From the NCBI GenBank assembly GCA_963974935.1, contig CAXBEV010000008.1, positions 1 through 64,000 on the forward strand: DNA of 64,000 nucleotides, read 5' to 3'. Positions 42,223 through 51,872 of this stretch are shown here, one piece after another (the stretch's first letter is position 1; each line of letters opens with the position of its first letter). This DNA comes from UBA4479 sp963974935 (lineage in GTDB: Bacteria > Pseudomonadota > Alphaproteobacteria > Rhodospirillales > Casp-alpha2). Made by a program: the position numbers and the translations under genes. The notes beneath the pieces were generated by a model that saw only the letters and a list, made by a program, of their open reading frames with translations, did no database searches and had not been told where the DNA came from.

Positions 42223-44376
42223 TTAATCGCGCTTCTTCTTCTCGGCAACTTGGTCGCTGATGTCTTCGCCGGTCTCTTGATTGACGACACGCATCGACAG
42301 CTTAACTTTGCCGCGATCATCAATGCCGATCAATTTGACCTTGATCTCGTCACCTTCGTTGATGACGTCGGTGACCTTTTCAACGCGACTGTCGGTCAAT
42401 TCCGAGATGTGAACCAGGCCGTCACGTGGGCCGAGGAAGTTCACAAACGCGCCAAAATCAACGACTTTCACGACTTTGCCGTCATAGATCGTCCCGACTT
42501 CGGGCTCAGCAACGATGTTACGGATCATGTCGGCCGCTTTGCTTGCAGCCGTCTCATCAACCGCAGCGATCCGCACGGTGCCATCATCTTCAACGTCGAT
42601 CTTGGCGCCGGTGGTTTCGCAGATTTCACGGATCATCTTGCCGCCCGGGCCGATGATGTCGCGAATCTTTTCTGGATTGATCTTCATCTGCGTGATGCGC
42701 GGCGCGTTCTGGCTAACCGAATCCCGCGAGTTGGTAAGCGCTTTGGCCATTTCATCCAGAATGTGCATGCGGCCTTCTTGAGCTTGGCCCAACGCAATTT
42801 GCATGATTTCTTCGGTGATGGACGTGATCTTAATGTCCATCTGCAACGACGTAATGCCGTCTGCCGTGCCCGCAACCTTAAAGTCCATATCGCCCAGGTG
42901 GTCTTCGTCACCCAAGATGTCGGAAAGCACTGCGTAACGCTCGCCTTCCTTGATCAGGCCCATGGCGATGCCGGCAACCGGGCGCGGCAACGGCACACCG
43001 GCATCCATCATCGACAATGACGTACCGCAAACCGTCGCCATCGACGACGAACCGTTGGATTCGGTGACGTCAGACACGACACGCATGGTGTAGGGGAATT
43101 CGTCTTTCGACGGCATCACCGGATGAATAGCGCGCCATGCCAGCTTACCGTGACCGACTTCACGACGACCGGTAAAGCCGAAACGGCCAGCTTCGCCAAC
43201 CGAGAACGGTGGGAAGTTATAGTGCAGCATGAAGTGCTCACGATAGTTGTCGGCAAGGCCGTCAACGATCTGCTCGTCCTGACCGGTGCCGAGCGTGGTC
43301 GTCACCAAGGCCTGGGTTTCACCCCGGGTGAACAGGGCCGAGCCATGCGCACGCGGCAAGATGCCGACTTCGGATGCAATCGAGCGAACGGTCTTGGTGT
43401 CACGACCATCAATGCGCAAACCCGTGTCCAAGATATCGTTACGGACGATATCTTTTTCGAGATTCTTCATTGTATCGCTCATAATGTCTTTGAGCAGGCC
43501 TTGATCAATGCTGTCGTCACCGGCGAGCTTTTCAGCAACCGCTTTTTTGACTTCAGAAAGTTTTGCTTGGCGATCCGACTTCACTTTGATGCCATAAGCG
43601 GCACGCAGGTCGTCAGCAGCAGCAGCAGCGATCTTTTGCTTGATCTCGTCGATACCGGCTGGTGCTTGCGGCACATCAATCGGGTCTTTCGCACATGCTT
43701 CGGCAAGATCAATGATCGCATCAATCACCGGCTGGAAGCCACGATGACCAAACATCACGGCGTCGAGCATCTGTTGCTCGGAAAGCTCGCTGGCTTCCGA
43801 TTCAACCATCAAAACGCCTTCTTGCGTACCGGCGACGATCAAGTCGAGATCGCTTTCAGCCATCTGTGCCAGTGTCGGGTTGAGCACAAGCTCACCGCCG
43901 ACGCGACCAACACGTGTACCACCAATTGGGCCCATGAACGGCAGACCGGAAATCGTCAGTGCCGCAGACGTGCCGATCATCGCCAAGATGTCGGTTTCGT
44001 TTTCGAGATCGTGCGAGACGACGGTACAGATTACCTGGGTTTCGTTTTTAAAGCCCTTGGCAAACAACGGACGAATTGGACGGTCGATCAAGCGGGACGT
44101 CAGGGTCTCGCGCTCGCTCGGACGGCCTTCACGCTTGAAAAAGCCACCCGGAATTTTACCGGCAGCAAATGCTTTTTCCACGTAATGGACCGAAAGCGGG
44201 AAGAAATCGAGGCCGGGCTTCGGCGACTTTTCACCAACAACCGTGCACAGCACTTTGCTCTCGCCGAGCGTCGCCATGACCGCACCATCTGCTTGACGTG
44301 CTATCTTGCCGGTTTCCAGCACCAACGTCTGGCCTGCCCATTCGATCTCTTTACGGAATTCTTTAAACATACTCAT
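42223..44376 (-). CDS. pnp: Polyribonucleotide nucleotidyltransferase
   Basis: PNPase degrades RNA 3'-5' with phosphate and joins the degradosome. The 717-aa protein has two RNase PH domains (MFKEFRKEIEWAGQTLVLET at the start; FSVGEAGRFGFTGRREVGHG in the second). A KH domain follows (IGPGGKMIREICETTGAKID), then S1 (GKVVKVVDFGAFVNFLGPRD) and a basic end. I chose ATG 44376 by GAGGAAG just upstream. It is the last gene of the rimP-to-pnp operon, behind rpsO and two hairpins. Confidence 0.97.
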   Translation of the reverse strand: MSMFKEFRKEIEWAGQTLVLETGKIARQADGAVMATLGESKVLCTVVGEKSPKPGLDFFPLSVHYVEKAFAAGKIPGGFFKREGRPSERETLTSRLIDRPIRPLFAKGFKNETQVICTVVSHDLENETDILAMIGTSAALTISGLPFMGPIGGTRVGRVGGELVLNPTLAQMAESDLDLIVAGTQEGVLMVESEASELSEQQMLDAVMFGHRGFQPVIDAIIDLAEACAKDPIDVPQAPAGIDEIKQKIAAAAADDLRAAYGIKVKSDRQAKLSEVKKAVAEKLAGDDSIDQGLLKDIMSDTMKNLEKDIVRNDILDTGLRIDGRDTKTVRSIASEVGILPRAHGSALFTRGETQALVTTTLGTGQDEQIVDGLADNYREHFMLHYNFPPFSVGEAGRFGFTGRREVGHGKLAWRAIHPVMPSKDEFPYTMRVVSDVTESNGSSSMATVCGTSLSMMDAGVPLPRPVAGIAMGLIKEGERYAVLSDILGDEDHLGDMDFKVAGTADGITSLQMDIKITSITEEIMQIALGQAQEGRMHILDEMAKALTNSRDSVSQNAPRITQMKINPEKIRDIIGPGGKMIREICETTGAKIDVEDDGTVRIAAVDETAASKAADMIRNIVAEPEVGTIYDGKVVKVVDFGAFVNFLGPRDGLVHISELTDSRVEKVTDVINEGDEIKVKLIGIDDRGKVKLSMRVVNQETGEDISDQVAEKKKRD

Positions 44377-44403
44377 TTGTACTTCCTCATCATCGTACGT
44401 ACG

Positions 44404-44458
44404 GCGCCGGTGCCTCCATGGCACGGCGCGGCCCTACAGCCACCTTGGCCGCAGGTGG
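44404..44458 (-). other. Hairpins in the pnp leader
   Basis: Two stems lie between rpsO and pnp in the minus-strand transcript: a CCACCT / AGGTGG stem (44440-44458) and a long GCGCCGTGCC / GGCACCGGCGC stem (44404-44429). In E. coli a stem-loop in the same place is cut by RNase III and lets PNPase repress its own synthesis. The location suggests the same control here. Confidence 0.55.
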
Positions 44459-44559
44459 ACGTGAAGCCGAAAACATTCTTCCAGGTGACTGAAAACCATG
44501 CAGCGGCTTACGCCGAAAGGGCAGCAACCGCTCATTCGGTGCTGCCCCAATTTGCCGCC

Positions 44560-44829
44560 TTAGCGGCGCAGACCCAGGCGTTTCACCAGGGCTTCGTAAC
44601 GCTTGCTGTCTTTCTTGCGCAAATAGTCAAGAAGACGACGGCGTTGACCGACCATCATCAACAGACCACGGCGGGAATGGAAATCCTTGCCATGAATCTT
44701 GAGATGTTCGGTAAGGTTCGTGATCCGCTCGGTAAGAACGGCAACTTGCACATCTGCAGAACCGGTATCGCCATCTTTGACGGCGAATTCTTTAATCAGT
44801 TCCTGCTTACGTTCAGCAGTAATCGACAT
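44560..44829 (-). CDS. rpsO: 30S ribosomal protein S15
   Basis: The 89-aa S15 shows SITAERKQELIKEFAVKDGD, LTERITNLTEHLKIHGKDFH and the RGLLMMVGQRRRLLDYLRKK end. It binds 16S rRNA in the platform. It is located between truB and pnp, as in most proteobacteria. Confidence 0.98.
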   Translation of the reverse strand: MSITAERKQELIKEFAVKDGDTGSADVQVAVLTERITNLTEHLKIHGKDFHSRRGLLMMVGQRRRLLDYLRKKDSKRYEALVKRLGLRR

Positions 44830-44843
44830 CGCAATCTCCTAAA

Positions 44844-45779
44844 TCAAAGGTTCATTAAACGCAGAGGACGAATTTCGCCACCTGCGATACGCGCCAACCC
44901 CAGCAAAGTGCCCGCGGCCGTCACTTGGACGACATCCCCTTGGCTAATTAGACCTTGGGGGGACCTTTGCGCCACAGGCAGAACCGGTATGGCCTGACCA
45001 TGTTTGAGCCGGTGCGCTTCTTGCTCCGTCAAAGCCAGTGCCGGGATGTCGTCCAGCACGGTTTCAACAGGGAGCAAATGCTCAGCGAGAAGCGTCGCCA
45101 CGTTACCACCTTCGTTCTCTTCAAAGACTTGTAACGGCACGGCCATTTCTTCAGAGAAAGGGCCGACAGCGGTGCGTCTGAGGCGCCTTATATGCCCCTC
45201 GCACCCCAAGTGCAAGGCCAGATCACGCGCTAGCGCGCGCACATACGTGCCCTTGCCACAGTCCATTTCAAAGGCCGCGTGATCTGGGTCCGGCACATCC
45301 ATCAACCGAATATCATCAATTTGGACAATCCGGGACGCGATTTCGACCGTTTCGTCCCGCCGCGCCTTTTTATAAGCGCGCTCACCATCGATCTTCACGG
45401 CTGAATATGCCGGGGGAATCTGCGAGATTTCACCGATAAACGTCGGCAATGCTTCAAGAATTGCCGCCTTACTGGGTCGCACGTCAGAAGAAGCCGTCAC
45501 CTCTCCTTCCGCATCCTGAGTTGCCGTGCTGTCACCCCAGCGAATAGTGAATTCGTATGTCTTATGGCCGTCCATGGCCCATTGCTGGGTTTTTGTCGCT
45601 TCGCCCAGCGCAATCGGCAAGATACCACTGGCCAATGGATCCAGTGTACCGCCATGACCAACCTTCGCCGCGTTGGTGAGCCGCTTAATGCGTCCGACAC
45701 AGGTGTTCGAGGACGGCCCTACAGGCTTATCGAGCACGAGCCAGCCGTGAATCGGGTCGCCCTTGCGCCGACGACCCAT
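44844..45779 (-). CDS. truB: tRNA pseudouridine-55 synthase
   Basis: TruB makes Psi55 in the T-loop of tRNAs. The 311-aa protein begins GWLVLDKPVGPSSNTCV and has the catalytic Asp in GHGGTLDPLASGILPIALGE. It continues with YEFTIRWGDSTATQDAEG and CGKGTYVRALARDLA. A C-terminal PUA-like part follows (LKHGQAIPVL). It directly abuts rbfA. Confidence 0.96.
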   Translation of the reverse strand: MGRRRKGDPIHGWLVLDKPVGPSSNTCVGRIKRLTNAAKVGHGGTLDPLASGILPIALGEATKTQQWAMDGHKTYEFTIRWGDSTATQDAEGEVTASSDVRPSKAAILEALPTFIGEISQIPPAYSAVKIDGERAYKKARRDETVEIASRIVQIDDIRLMDVPDPDHAAFEMDCGKGTYVRALARDLALHLGCEGHIRRLRRTAVGPFSEEMAVPLQVFEENEGGNVATLLAEHLLPVETVLDDIPALALTEQEAHRLKHGQAIPVLPVAQRSPQGLISQGDVVQVTAAGTLLGLARIAGGEIRPLRLMNL

Positions 45780-46193
45780 TCAGGCGTCGTCCTCTTCATC
45801 TGCATGGTCACGATTAATATCTTGGGCGACCTGCGGATTGCGCATCACCCGGTCAATCCGATCCGCTTCATCGAATGAGGTATCGGCCTGAAACGACAAC
45901 CGGGGCACATGGCGCAGACGCACGTTGCGGCCGACATAGGTCCGCAGAAATCCAGCCGCACGGTTCAAAACATCGACCGTGTCACCAAGATCGCCACCAC
46001 CCAGCGGCACCACGAACGCCGTTGCGTTCTTAAGGTCAGGACTGATGCGAACTTCGGTCACGGTCAGAGAGCGCCCGGCCAGGGCCGGGTCGTGCACTTC
46101 GCCGCGCTCAAACGCGAGCGCCAACGTGTGGCGAATTTCTTCGCCAACCCGGAGTTGGCGTTGTGTCGGCGCGCGATCTGATTGGCGAGACAT
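45780..46193 (-). CDS. rbfA: Ribosome-binding factor A
   Basis: RbfA helps 30S maturation, contacting helix 1 of 16S rRNA. The 137-aa KH-like protein shows RQLRVGEEIRHTLALAFERG, LTVTEVRISPDLKNATAFVV and the terminal SFQADTSFDEADRIDRVM. Length is usual for the lineage. The stop touches the truB start. Confidence 0.95.
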   Translation of the reverse strand: MSRQSDRAPTQRQLRVGEEIRHTLALAFERGEVHDPALAGRSLTVTEVRISPDLKNATAFVVPLGGGDLGDTVDVLNRAAGFLRTYVGRNVRLRHVPRLSFQADTSFDEADRIDRVMRNPQVAQDINRDHADEEDDA

Positions 46194-46243
46194 ACGATAC
46201 CTTAAGAACGGCCGCGTCCGAGGCCCTTAAGCGGGCTCACGGA

Positions 46244-48889
46244 TCACAAATGGCGGCTGGTTTCCTTGACCTCGAAACACTCGATAAGGTCGCCAACCTG
46301 AATATCGTTGTAGTTGGCGAACGCCATACCGCATTCGTAGCCTTCTTTAACTTCGCGCACGTCATCCTTGAAGCGCTTGAGCTGGCTGAGATCACCCTCG
46401 TGCACAACCACGTCGTCACGCAACAAGCGAACCTTGGCGCCCCGTTTGACCGTGCCTTCGGTGATCATACAACCGGCGACTTTGCCGACCTTGGTGATCG
46501 AGAACACTTCGCGGATTTGCGCGTAGCCCAAAAGTTCTTCGGAAACATCCGGCGCCAACATGCCAGACAGCATCTGCTTCACGTCATCGGTCAGGTTATA
46601 TATGATCGAATAGTAACGCATATCGACGCCGTCGCGTTTCGCAGCTTCGCGTGCCTGCGGGTTAGCGCGAACGTTAAAACCGATCACCAGCGCATTCGAA
46701 GCGCGCGCCAAAGTCACATCGGATTCGTTGATGCCACCGACGCCAGAGTGCAGGATTTGCACCTCGACCTCGCTGGTGCCCATATTCTTGAGCGCACCAA
46801 GAATGGCTTCCAACGACCCGTGTACGTCGGCTTTGACGACCACCGGCAGAAGTTGCGCTTCGCCTTCTTTGATCTTTTCAAACATCTGCTCAAGCGTCCC
46901 GCGACCGCTGGCAGCAGCCCGAGTATCACGTTCGCGGCGCTGACGGAATTCCGTCACCTCGCGGGCTTTGTTTTCGCTCTCAACGACAATCACATCATCG
47001 CCGGCCATTGGCGTGCCGTTCAGGCCGAGCACTTCAGCAGGCATCGACGGGCCGACTTTATCGAGCTTATTGCCGCTGGCATCCGTCAGTGCACGGACAC
47101 GACCCCACTCGGCGCCGGCGACGAAAATATCGCCGACATTCAGGGTGCCGCGTTGCACCAAGACCGTGGCCACAGAACCGCGGCCTTGTTCCATCTTGGA
47201 TTCAACGACCACACCTTCTGCCGCGCGGTTCGGGTTTGCTTTCAGATCCAGCAGTTCCGCCTGCAGCGTGATCACTTCCAACAGTCGATCAAGGTTGGTG
47301 CGCTTAAGCGCCGAAACAGGCACGCACAACACGTCACCGCCCATATCCTCTACTTGGATGTCGTGGCTCAGCAGGTCAGTCTTGATTTTATCCGGATTTG
47401 CGTCCGGCTTATCGATCTTGTTGACCGCAACGATAATCGGCACCCCTGCCGCTTTGGCATGGTGAATGGCTTCAATCGTCTGCGGCATAATACCGTCGTC
47501 TGCGGCGACACAAAGCACCACGATATCGGTCACCTTAGCGCCACGCGCACGCATTTCAGAGAACGCGGCGTGGCCAGGTGTATCAATAAACGTGATCGCG
47601 TTGCCGGTCGGTGTCACGACTTGATAGGCACCGATGTGCTGCGTAATGCCGCCGGCTTCGTGATTGGCAACATTGCTTTCACGGAGTGCGTCCAACAACG
47701 ATGTCTTGCCATGGTCGACGTGACCCATAACGGTGACGACCGGTGCGCGTGACACCATATCACCTTCAATGTCCGACGTGCCCAGGCTCAGACTGTCTTC
47801 GACGTCGGCTTCACTGACCCGCTTTACGCGGTGGCCGAATTCCTGCACCACCAGTTCACCGGTGTCGCCATCGATACTTTGAGTGATCGTCGCCATGACG
47901 CCCATTTCCATGAGCTTCTTAACCACTTCACCGCCACGCTCGGCCATACGGTTGGCAAGTTCTTGGACGGTAATTGTTTCCGGCACGACGACATCACGAA
48001 TGACTTTTGTCCCCTCAGAACGGAGTTCACGTTGTTTCTCTTTATCGCGCTCGCGTTGGCGCTTCACCGAAGCCAGCGAACGACGATGTTCTTCCATTTC
48101 CTCGAAAGATTCCGCTTCAGCGATGGTGAGCTTGCCTTTGCGGCGACGCTCATCACCACGGCCTTTGCCGGGTGATGGCTTTTTTGCATCGACTTTTGTC
48201 AGTTTTGCGCCTTTGCGCGCATCCGACTCATCATCGCCGTATTTATCGTCCGGCACACGCGCATCGGCGCGGCTGCTGTCTTTAGCGGCGTCCTTAGCGA
48301 CTTCTTTGTCTCGCTGCTTGCGCTCTTCTTCAAGACGCTTGGTTTCTTCTTCCTGCGCCAAGCGGATCGCAGCTTCTTCGGCGGTCTCTTCGACCTCAGC
48401 AGCGACCTCAGCGGCGGCGGCCTTCGCGGCAGCAGCGGCCTCAGCAGCTTCGGCACGGCCAAAATCAGATACCTGCGGACGACCACGCCCACTCGGGGCC
48501 GGTCCCGACTCATCGTCACTATGACGTGCGGTTTCCAGCGCACGCATGCGTGCCTCACGCTCACCTTCAGTCAAGTTCGACAGATTCGCGCGCTCAGGCT
48601 CGTCAACAACGACCGGCGGCAGCGACGGTGCCTGAACCTCTTCTTCAACCGGCGCGCTCTCGGTGAGTGTCGCACCAAGCAGATCTGCCTTCACCTCGGA
48701 CATTTCGCCCTTCGGGTCGGTCACAAAGGTCCGTTTGCGTTTTTTCTCGACCGCCACCATCTTCGAGCGACCATGCGAGAAGTTTTGCTTCACCTGACCG
48801 GCTTCGATGGTTTTATTCAACTCCAAACGGCCCGGACTCGAGAGTCCCAAGCGTTTTTTGCCGTTGTCGGTTTCTTTCGCGTCACTCAT
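46244..48889 (-). CDS. infB: Translation initiation factor IF-2
   Basis: IF-2 is the GTPase that places fMet-tRNA on the 30S subunit. The 881-aa protein has a long Ala/Glu-rich N-terminal region, an IF2_N helix segment (TVQELANRMAERGGEVVKKL), and the G domain from about residue 383 (GHVDHGKTSLLDAL, DTPGHAAFSEMRARG, NKIDKPDANP). The C-terminal domains end with DLIECFEVKE. The start overlaps the stop of ylxR by ATGA. Confidence 0.97.
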   Translation of the reverse strand: MSDAKETDNGKKRLGLSSPGRLELNKTIEAGQVKQNFSHGRSKMVAVEKKRKRTFVTDPKGEMSEVKADLLGATLTESAPVEEEVQAPSLPPVVVDEPERANLSNLTEGEREARMRALETARHSDDESGPAPSGRGRPQVSDFGRAEAAEAAAAAKAAAAEVAAEVEETAEEAAIRLAQEEETKRLEEERKQRDKEVAKDAAKDSSRADARVPDDKYGDDESDARKGAKLTKVDAKKPSPGKGRGDERRRKGKLTIAEAESFEEMEEHRRSLASVKRQRERDKEKQRELRSEGTKVIRDVVVPETITVQELANRMAERGGEVVKKLMEMGVMATITQSIDGDTGELVVQEFGHRVKRVSEADVEDSLSLGTSDIEGDMVSRAPVVTVMGHVDHGKTSLLDALRESNVANHEAGGITQHIGAYQVVTPTGNAITFIDTPGHAAFSEMRARGAKVTDIVVLCVAADDGIMPQTIEAIHHAKAAGVPIIVAVNKIDKPDANPDKIKTDLLSHDIQVEDMGGDVLCVPVSALKRTNLDRLLEVITLQAELLDLKANPNRAAEGVVVESKMEQGRGSVATVLVQRGTLNVGDIFVAGAEWGRVRALTDASGNKLDKVGPSMPAEVLGLNGTPMAGDDVIVVESENKAREVTEFRQRRERDTRAAASGRGTLEQMFEKIKEGEAQLLPVVVKADVHGSLEAILGALKNMGTSEVEVQILHSGVGGINESDVTLARASNALVIGFNVRANPQAREAAKRDGVDMRYYSIIYNLTDDVKQMLSGMLAPDVSEELLGYAQIREVFSITKVGKVAGCMITEGTVKRGAKVRLLRDDVVVHEGDLSQLKRFKDDVREVKEGYECGMAFANYNDIQVGDLIECFEVKETSRHL

Positions 48890-49500
48890 TGCTTTTCGTC
48901 CATTTCCGCCGGTCTAAGACCAGTCAATCGTTCGTTCTCTCTTTGCAACGAGGTGGCAAGGCCACCCCTGAGTATCGTCAAAAACGACACCGCGCCTTTA
49001 CCCACACCGGCACTAAGCTCGGCATTGGTCAGGCTGCCGGCAACCGGCAATTTTCCGGCCGCCATCGCGATGTCACGGCGACCGCCGCCCGCATCGGATG
49101 CGATGGCAACAATGCCTGCGCCGCCCTGCGCCAGGATTTCCAACACGCGATCAAAGCCAACCACCAACAAATCCGAACGCTTCGCGAGCCCGATGATGTC
49201 CTGACAACGTTTTGCCAACATCGTTTCCAACGTCGACAACAGATCCGCTGGCACATTGACCTGCGCTTTTGCAGCGCGCGCAAACAGTTTTCGCTCGACC
49301 GCCTGCATAATAGCAGAACGATCAGCAGAAACCCAAATCCCGCGACCCGGCAAACGCTCGCCCAAGTCCGGCACGATCACGCCGTCAGGACTAACGACAA
49401 AGCGAATCAAGCCATGCGTTGGCATACTGTCGCCGGTCGCAATACAGCGCCGAGCCGGTTCGCTTTTGTGCGCCTTCGTCATGTGTGCGTGCGTTGCCAT
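48886..49500 (-). CDS. ylxR: YlxR (DUF448) - L7Ae-like RNA-binding protein
   Basis: The 204-aa protein joins an N-terminal YlxR domain (RRCIATGDSMPTHGLIRFVV, GRGIWVSADRSAIMQAVERK) with a C-terminal L7Ae/L30e-like domain (LGLAKRSDLLVVG-type: IIGLAKRSDLLVVGFDRVLE, AGIVAIASDAGG). This fusion is common in alphaproteobacteria. It is thought to bind RNA and may influence transcription or RNase P; its exact function here is not readable. It sits between nusA (18-bp gap) and infB (overlap). Confidence 0.9.
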   Translation of the reverse strand: MATHAHMTKAHKSEPARRCIATGDSMPTHGLIRFVVSPDGVIVPDLGERLPGRGIWVSADRSAIMQAVERKLFARAAKAQVNVPADLLSTLETMLAKRCQDIIGLAKRSDLLVVGFDRVLEILAQGGAGIVAIASDAGGGRRDIAMAAGKLPVAGSLTNAELSAGVGKGAVSFLTILRGGLATSLQRENERLTGLRPAEMDEKQ

Positions 49501-49518
49501 TCCGTCCTATGGATCCTG

Positions 49519-51114
49519 TTAACCAGCGTCCTCAGGTGCGTCGGTCGGCTTTTCATCGCCGCCCTCGGCATCTTCGCTCACCGGATCATCGGCGAACCAA
49601 TGCGCACGTGCAGCCATGATCACGGCATTGGCTTCATCCAACAACATGGTCCCAGCAGGCAGCATCTCGAGCAATTCGTCACCGGCCAAATCCGCCAGAT
49701 CATCGAGAGTTTTAACGCCTTTTTCACCGATCGCCACCATGATGGCCGCGTTGATGCCGTCAAGCGCGGCAATGTCGTCTTCAACACCGAGCTCTTTACG
49801 CTTCGTGTTCATTTCTTCTTCGCGAGTCGACAAGAAGGCGCGCGCTCGGTCTTGCAATTCAGCGGCCACGTCTTCGTCAAAGCCTTCGATATCCACCAAG
49901 TCGTCCACCGGTACGAAGCCAACTTCTTCGACCGAGCTGAAACCTTCGGTGACCAGCAGATGCGCAATCACGTCGTCCACATCCAAAGCTTCCACGAACA
50001 TCTTCGAGCGGTCCTGGAATTCCTTTTGACGACGCTCAGACTCTTCAGCTTCGGTCAGGATATCGATATCCCAGCCCGACAACTGCGAGGCGAGGCGCAC
50101 ATTTTGACCACGGCGGCCGATGGCGAGGCTAAGCTGCTCGTCTGGGACGACCACCTCGATCTTGTTGTTGTCTTCATCCAACACGACCTTGGCGACCTCA
50201 GCCGGTGCCAACGCGTTGACGATGAAAGATGCGGCGTCTGGCGACCACTGGATGATATCGATCTTTTCACCCTGCAACTCGCCAACCACGGCCTGCACGC
50301 GCGAGCCCCGCATACCGATACATGGGCCCACTGGATCAATGCTGCTGTCATGCGAGACAACGGCGATTTTGGCACGCGATCCCGGGTCACGGGCAACGGC
50401 TTTGATTTCAATCACACCGTCATAAATTTCCGGCACTTCCTGGGCAAACAATTTAGCCATGAAATCGGGGTGCGTACGCGATAAGAAAATCTGCGGGCCG
50501 CGGGGTTCACGACGGACATCGGCGATGTATGCACGGATACGGTCGCCGTTGTTGAAGTGCTCACGCGGAATCGACTCGTCACGGCGCAGAATAGCTTCAG
50601 CGCGGCCCAAATCGACGACGGCATTACCGTATTCCATCCGCTTGACCAGACCGTTGACGATTTCGCCAGTGCGGTCTTTGTATTCTTCGAATTGGCGCTC
50701 GCGCTCAGCTTCGCGCACCTTTTGGACGATCACCTGTTTCGCCGTTTGTGCAGCGATCCGGCCAAAGTCAATCGGAGGCAAGATGTCGACGATGAACTCA
50801 CCCGCCGTCGCATCCGACTTTTTCCGCAGGGCATCGGTCAGGGGAAGCTGCGTGCACTCGTTTTCAATCTCGGCGCCGTCTTCGAGCACTTCAATATAAC
50901 GTGCCAACATGATCTCGCCGGTTTTGCGGTCAATATGGGCGCGGATATCGTGCTCGTGGCCATACTTGGAGCGACCGGCTTTTTGGATGGCCATTTCCAT
51001 GGCTTCCAATACCTCTTCACGCTCAATACCTTTATCGCGCGCGACGGTGTCGGCGACGGTCAGCAATTCCGGCCGGGCGTGAACGTCGCCGGCTTCCATC
51101 AAGGTTTCACTCAT
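49519..51114 (-). CDS. nusA: Transcription termination/antitermination factor NusA
   Basis: NusA binds RNA polymerase and controls pausing, termination and antitermination. The 531-aa protein has the NusA N-domain (ELLTVADTVARDKGIEREEV), S1, and KH domains (PVGPCIGMRGSRVQAVVGEL; IGRRGQNVRLASQLSGWDID). Two C-terminal acidic helix-hairpin-helix repeats follow (EGFSSVEEVGFVPVDDLVDI). Full length. The ATG overlaps rimP by 4 nt. Confidence 0.97.
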   Translation of the reverse strand: MSETLMEAGDVHARPELLTVADTVARDKGIEREEVLEAMEMAIQKAGRSKYGHEHDIRAHIDRKTGEIMLARYIEVLEDGAEIENECTQLPLTDALRKKSDATAGEFIVDILPPIDFGRIAAQTAKQVIVQKVREAERERQFEEYKDRTGEIVNGLVKRMEYGNAVVDLGRAEAILRRDESIPREHFNNGDRIRAYIADVRREPRGPQIFLSRTHPDFMAKLFAQEVPEIYDGVIEIKAVARDPGSRAKIAVVSHDSSIDPVGPCIGMRGSRVQAVVGELQGEKIDIIQWSPDAASFIVNALAPAEVAKVVLDEDNNKIEVVVPDEQLSLAIGRRGQNVRLASQLSGWDIDILTEAEESERRQKEFQDRSKMFVEALDVDDVIAHLLVTEGFSSVEEVGFVPVDDLVDIEGFDEDVAAELQDRARAFLSTREEEMNTKRKELGVEDDIAALDGINAAIMVAIGEKGVKTLDDLADLAGDELLEMLPAGTMLLDEANAVIMAARAHWFADDPVSEDAEGGDEKPTDAPEDAG

Positions 51115-51611
51115 GATGCTTTTTCTTTCCCTAACTGGGCGATCATCTCGTCTGTGACGATCAGTTTTGCCTTAGCAATGTCGTCGATATGAAGCTGAAC
51201 AGGCTCTCCATCAACGTCGATTACCACATCTTTGCCATCCGTGCCGCTGACCCTGCCGCGAAAACGGCGACGACCATCAATCACGGTCTTTGTTTCAAGC
51301 TTTGCCTCAAATCCGGCAAAACGGTCGAAATCTTTCAAACGCACCAGCGGCCGATCAAGACCCGGCGAGCTGACCTCAAGAGTATACGCATCGCTGATCG
51401 GGTCTTCGACGTCGAGCACAGCCGACACGGCACGCGAAATATCTGCACAATCATCAACATTCATCTCGCGGCCATCAAAGGGCTCGGCCATGATCTGCAA
51501 ACGCGGATCACCGCCACCCAACAACAGCACACGCACAACATCATACCCCAACGCTTCGATGGTCGGCGTGATGATATCTTGAACGCGCTGAGCAAGATCG
51601 GTGCCTGTCAC
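51111..51611 (-). CDS. rimP: Ribosome maturation factor RimP
   Basis: RimP assists 30S assembly. The 166-aa form from GTG 51611 begins TGTDLAQRVQDIITPTIEALG, then VEDPISDAYTLEVSSPGLDRPL and the C-terminal SH3-like part with FRGRVSGTDGKDVVIDVDGE. I prefer GTG 51611, preceded by GAGAGGAC, over a TTG at 51662 that adds 17 Lys/Thr-rich residues and lacks a ribosome-binding site. It is the first gene of the operon. Confidence 0.93.
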   Translation of the reverse strand: MTGTDLAQRVQDIITPTIEALGYDVVRVLLLGGGDPRLQIMAEPFDGREMNVDDCADISRAVSAVLDVEDPISDAYTLEVSSPGLDRPLVRLKDFDRFAGFEAKLETKTVIDGRRRFRGRVSGTDGKDVVIDVDGEPVQLHIDDIAKAKLIVTDEMIAQLGKEKAS

Positions 51612-51730
51612 AATGTCCTCTCGGTATTTTGTCTTCTCGGTATTTTTAGCCGTCTTCGTCAATCGGTGCCGTCCGACGCCCTACAAAAATTAGAGGCTTA
51701 GCATCGATCACCGCACCTCGTTCACCCAAC

Positions 51731-51755
51731 AAAAAAGGCGGGCCGCCGGCCCACC
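51731..51755 (-). terminator. Terminator after trmB
   Basis: On the minus strand GGTGGGCC-GGC-GGCCCGCC is followed by six T residues. It ends the trmB unit and insulates the rimP operon, which begins about 120 bp further on. Confidence 0.85.
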
Positions 51756-51872
51756 CATCAACCCCAGTCAATACGCTAGATCAACGAGCGCTCCCTTAGG
51801 AGCACGGGTGATATATCCAGAAACCCGCGTAAAAGCAAGGGATAACTCGTCAAATACGACCTTTCCGCAAGC

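Noticed and set aside
43123..44997. Very long plus-strand open frame (624 codons) opposite pnp and rpsO
   Set aside because: It is antisense to two certain genes, has no ribosome-binding site or domain, and arises from codon structure of the minus-strand genes.
46163..50484. Long plus-strand frames opposite infB, ylxR and nusA
   Set aside because: Composition mirrors the Ala/Glu-rich real genes; no recognisable protein and no initiation signals.
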